Assembly (NCBI RefSeq): GCF_013387455.1
Contig: NZ_VWNC01000007.1
Span: 1-64,000, forward strand
DNA length: 64,000 bases
From: Mariprofundus sp. NF
Lineage (GTDB): Bacteria > Pseudomonadota > Zetaproteobacteria > Mariprofundales > Mariprofundaceae
Direction of reading: 5' to 3'
In this document: in pieces, positions 62,301 to 64,000 of the stretch
Layout of the letters: each line of letters begins with the position of its first letter
Numbering within the stretch: the stretch's first letter is position 1
Position numbers and translations under genes: made by a program
The notes under the pieces: generated by a model
What the model saw: the letters and a program-made list of their open reading frames with translations, nothing else
Database searches by the model: none
What the model was told of the DNA's origin: nothing

Positions 62301-64000
62301 CAGAGAACACCCAGTGCGACCATGGATGCCGTAAATATTGCCGTCTGCATCAACACTTTTGACCAGTCGAGTGCACTATCAAGTGCATTAAACGTCTCTA
62401 ACTTTTGTGGTACAACTACAGTATCTCCGGGATAAATTTCACTATTACTTCGCCACCCACTACCAGACTCCACGTATCCATTGGCCCTGATAATATACGC
62501 TCTGGAATTATCAGCCATTGCAGTCATACCTCCGGCAAGATCAATCAAATCATCTTTATCCATATTCTGTCGATAAAGCATGGCCGTCTGATTATACACC
62601 TCTCCCATAACCATTACCTGATCCGGACGTTTCGGAATAAGTAAAGTATCTCCATCAATAAGCTTGAGAGTAGATCCTGCTCTTAGTTTTCCTTTGTTAT
62701 CCATATCGATTAACAAACGGCCTTGCGGTTTAAGGTCTAGAAGAGCCTCAAGTACGTTTTCAGCACTCGAAAGCCCACGCTGCTTTTCGGCAAGAATTTT
62801 GGGATCATTTATAGAACTATAGGCTGTTTCCATCTGGGCTATCTCGCGCTGCAGACGAGTTGCTGCCTCCTTCATCTGCTTACTCTGCTCTTCTTTAATT
62901 GATTCTCTGGTGAAAATAGCAGCCTGCACATAAGCACTATCCGTTAATCCACCCGCTCGCTGCAGTAGTTGCTCAATGGTTTCCCCATTTTCAATCGTAT
63001 AGACGCCAGGGAATTTCACCTCTCCTTTCAGCTCCACCTGCTCTGAAGGTCGCCAGTTGCTGATGGAGCGCACCATCAGCACATCATCAGGAAGCAAAAC
63101 AACATTTGCTTTGGCATCTCCTGACAGCGCCTCTGCCAGATTAACCACAACATGTTTTGTTTTTCTTACATCGTCTTGATTAACCTCATATCTGGTAAGC
63201 TCGGCCTGTTTTAGGTAAGCCTCTTCTTTCGGACCACCAGCGGCCATCAGAAGATCGGCAATCCGCATGTTTTTACCAAGAGGATACTCACCCTCATATT
63301 GAATCGCGCCCTGGATAGTTACACTTGCCATCTGCCGCATGGCCTTATTCGAAAGAACAAAAATCTTATCGCCAGCAAGCAGGAGAGGGTTTTCTGACTG
63401 AAAACCACTGTGCAACATCTCACCAAGAGGCGGCTGAAGAATGGTTATCTCTCCACTGAGTGGATTGGCTCGTTGAATAATCAGGTAATCACGGAATGCA
63501 GATGGAAGAAGATCGGCTTCTGAGGCGATAAGATCAGAAAGATGCATATCATCTTTCAATCCGAAAGCTCCAGGACGCTTCACATGCCCGCCTAGGTGTA
63601 CCAAATCCTGTTTAATTCCTGGCACAGGATAGACAAGCATCAGATCACCATCTTTAGTAAGGTCAGCTTTCTTCACTGTAAGATCCAGATCAAGCAGCGA
63701 GCTATTCCCTGCTTTCGTAATCCGATCAATCTGAACATGGCGAACATCGGCTGTAGCCAGCGTTCCTCCGGCCAGTTTTAAAACATCGCTGGTACGATAG
63801 GAGCGTCCCTTCTTCAACTCATAAATACCCGGTCTTACAACTTCACCAGCCACGCCGATAACCTGGCCAATCGGAGGGACAAATACGACATCTCCGGGCT
63901 GTAGTCTCACATCATGCTGGCTGTCACCTTTAAGTAGAAAGTCATAGAGATCAAGTTCTGCCACATTTTTACCACTTCGTTTCAGAACCACATGGCGCAA
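62300..64000 (-). CDS. Wza-like polysaccharide export protein, N-terminus beyond the window
   Basis: The 566 visible residues contain repeated SLBB/soluble-ligand-binding modules (YELKKGRSYRTSDVLKLAGG, MHLSDLIASEADLL, MRIADLLMAAGG, ETIEQLLQRAGG, DKDDLIDLAGG). Between them lie beta segments such as VAGEVVRPGIYEL, HVKRPGAFGL, VELKGEVKFPGVYTI, VMVMGEVYNQ and TVVVPQK. It ends in a hydrophobic helix (VLMQTAIFTASMVALGVL). This is the multi-SLBB subfamily of outer-membrane polysaccharide exporters. The signal peptide and poly-export domain should lie beyond position 64000. Confidence 0.9.
   Translation of the reverse strand: MRHVVLKRSGKNVAELDLYDFLLKGDSQHDVRLQPGDVVFVPPIGQVIGVAGEVVRPGIYELKKGRSYRTSDVLKLAGGTLATADVRHVQIDRITKAGNSSLLDLDLTVKKADLTKDGDLMLVYPVPGIKQDLVHLGGHVKRPGAFGLKDDMHLSDLIASEADLLPSAFRDYLIIQRANPLSGEITILQPPLGEMLHSGFQSENPLLLAGDKIFVLSNKAMRQMASVTIQGAIQYEGEYPLGKNMRIADLLMAAGGPKEEAYLKQAELTRYEVNQDDVRKTKHVVVNLAEALSGDAKANVVLLPDDVLMVRSISNWRPSEQVELKGEVKFPGVYTIENGETIEQLLQRAGGLTDSAYVQAAIFTRESIKEEQSKQMKEAATRLQREIAQMETAYSSINDPKILAEKQRGLSSAENVLEALLDLKPQGRLLIDMDNKGKLRAGSTLKLIDGDTLLIPKRPDQVMVMGEVYNQTAMLYRQNMDKDDLIDLAGGMTAMADNSRAYIIRANGYVESGSGWRSNSEIYPGDTVVVPQKLETFNALDSALDWSKVLMQTAIFTASMVALGVL

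Overview
The window reads as the chromosome of a Gram-negative proteobacterium of roughly balanced base composition. Small c-type cytochromes, an oxygen-independent haem-synthesis enzyme, a truncated haemoglobin, an Fe-type superoxide dismutase and a D-glycerate 3-kinase sit close together. This would suit a microaerophilic, possibly autotrophic, respiratory organism such as a Zetaproteobacterium (Mariprofundus-like). That placement is inference from gene content; no rRNA or marker gene here proves it. Almost all genes are dense and operon-like, with many stop/start overlaps.

Layout. 1-130: the edge of an IS3-like insertion sequence. 400-4,420: respiration and haem block on the minus strand (truncated haemoglobin, HemN, a tri-haem cytochrome c, a small cytochrome c-552 type protein and a membrane-anchored mono-haem cytochrome). 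4,500-13,300: housekeeping genes (CCA-adding enzyme, SodB, a metal efflux CDF transporter coupled to glycerate kinase, tRNA-Glu(UUC), FliL, Fe-ADH, PgsA, a DUF3467 protein, MazG), ending in a chimeric phage-derived gene. That gene combines an integrase arm-binding domain with a Mu-like phage protein. It lies between an array of 11-bp repeats and MazG, on the 3' side of tRNA-Glu(CUC).

13,900-20,540: a chemosensory operon (pilB-REC, cheW, a divergent methyl-accepting protein, hybrid cheA-REC). The pilus-extension type ATPase itself carries a C-terminal receiver domain, which suggests direct control of a type IV pilus or secretion motor. 20,700-30,770: two small secreted proteins of unknown function, two peptide/nickel-type ABC permeases without their ATPase or binding protein, TadA, RlmE, an ABC-2 exporter, ErpA, the FMN transferase ApbE, a glycine-rich outer-membrane protein and a lycopene-cyclase-domain-like membrane protein.

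30,760-64,000 (continuing past the edge): a large surface-polysaccharide locus on the minus strand. It includes the Wza-like exporter, Wzz-like chain-length protein, a nucleotide-sugar dehydrogenase, UDP-glucuronate-type 4-epimerase, a MurJ/Wzx-like flippase, five methyltransferases (one TylF-like), four GT4 glycosyltransferases, an asparagine synthetase-like amidotransferase and UDP-GlcNAc 2-epimerase. It also has an MBOAT/SGNH O-acylation set, a carbamoyltransferase-SxtJ-DUF5989-SGNH cassette, an EpsG/Wzy-like polymerase, GDP-mannose dehydratase with GDP-fucose synthase, and a WecA-like initiating transferase with a C-terminal extension. Together these would build, decorate (methyl, acyl, carbamoyl, amide) and export a fucose- and uronate-containing polymer.

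The locus is interrupted by a plus-strand MazF-type toxin-antitoxin pair framed by 26-bp direct repeats. It is also interrupted by a broken four-helix-bundle (S23-type) gene framed by inverted repeats of a CAGT/CTGC-rich family. A related repeat appears to have inserted in frame inside the amidotransferase gene.
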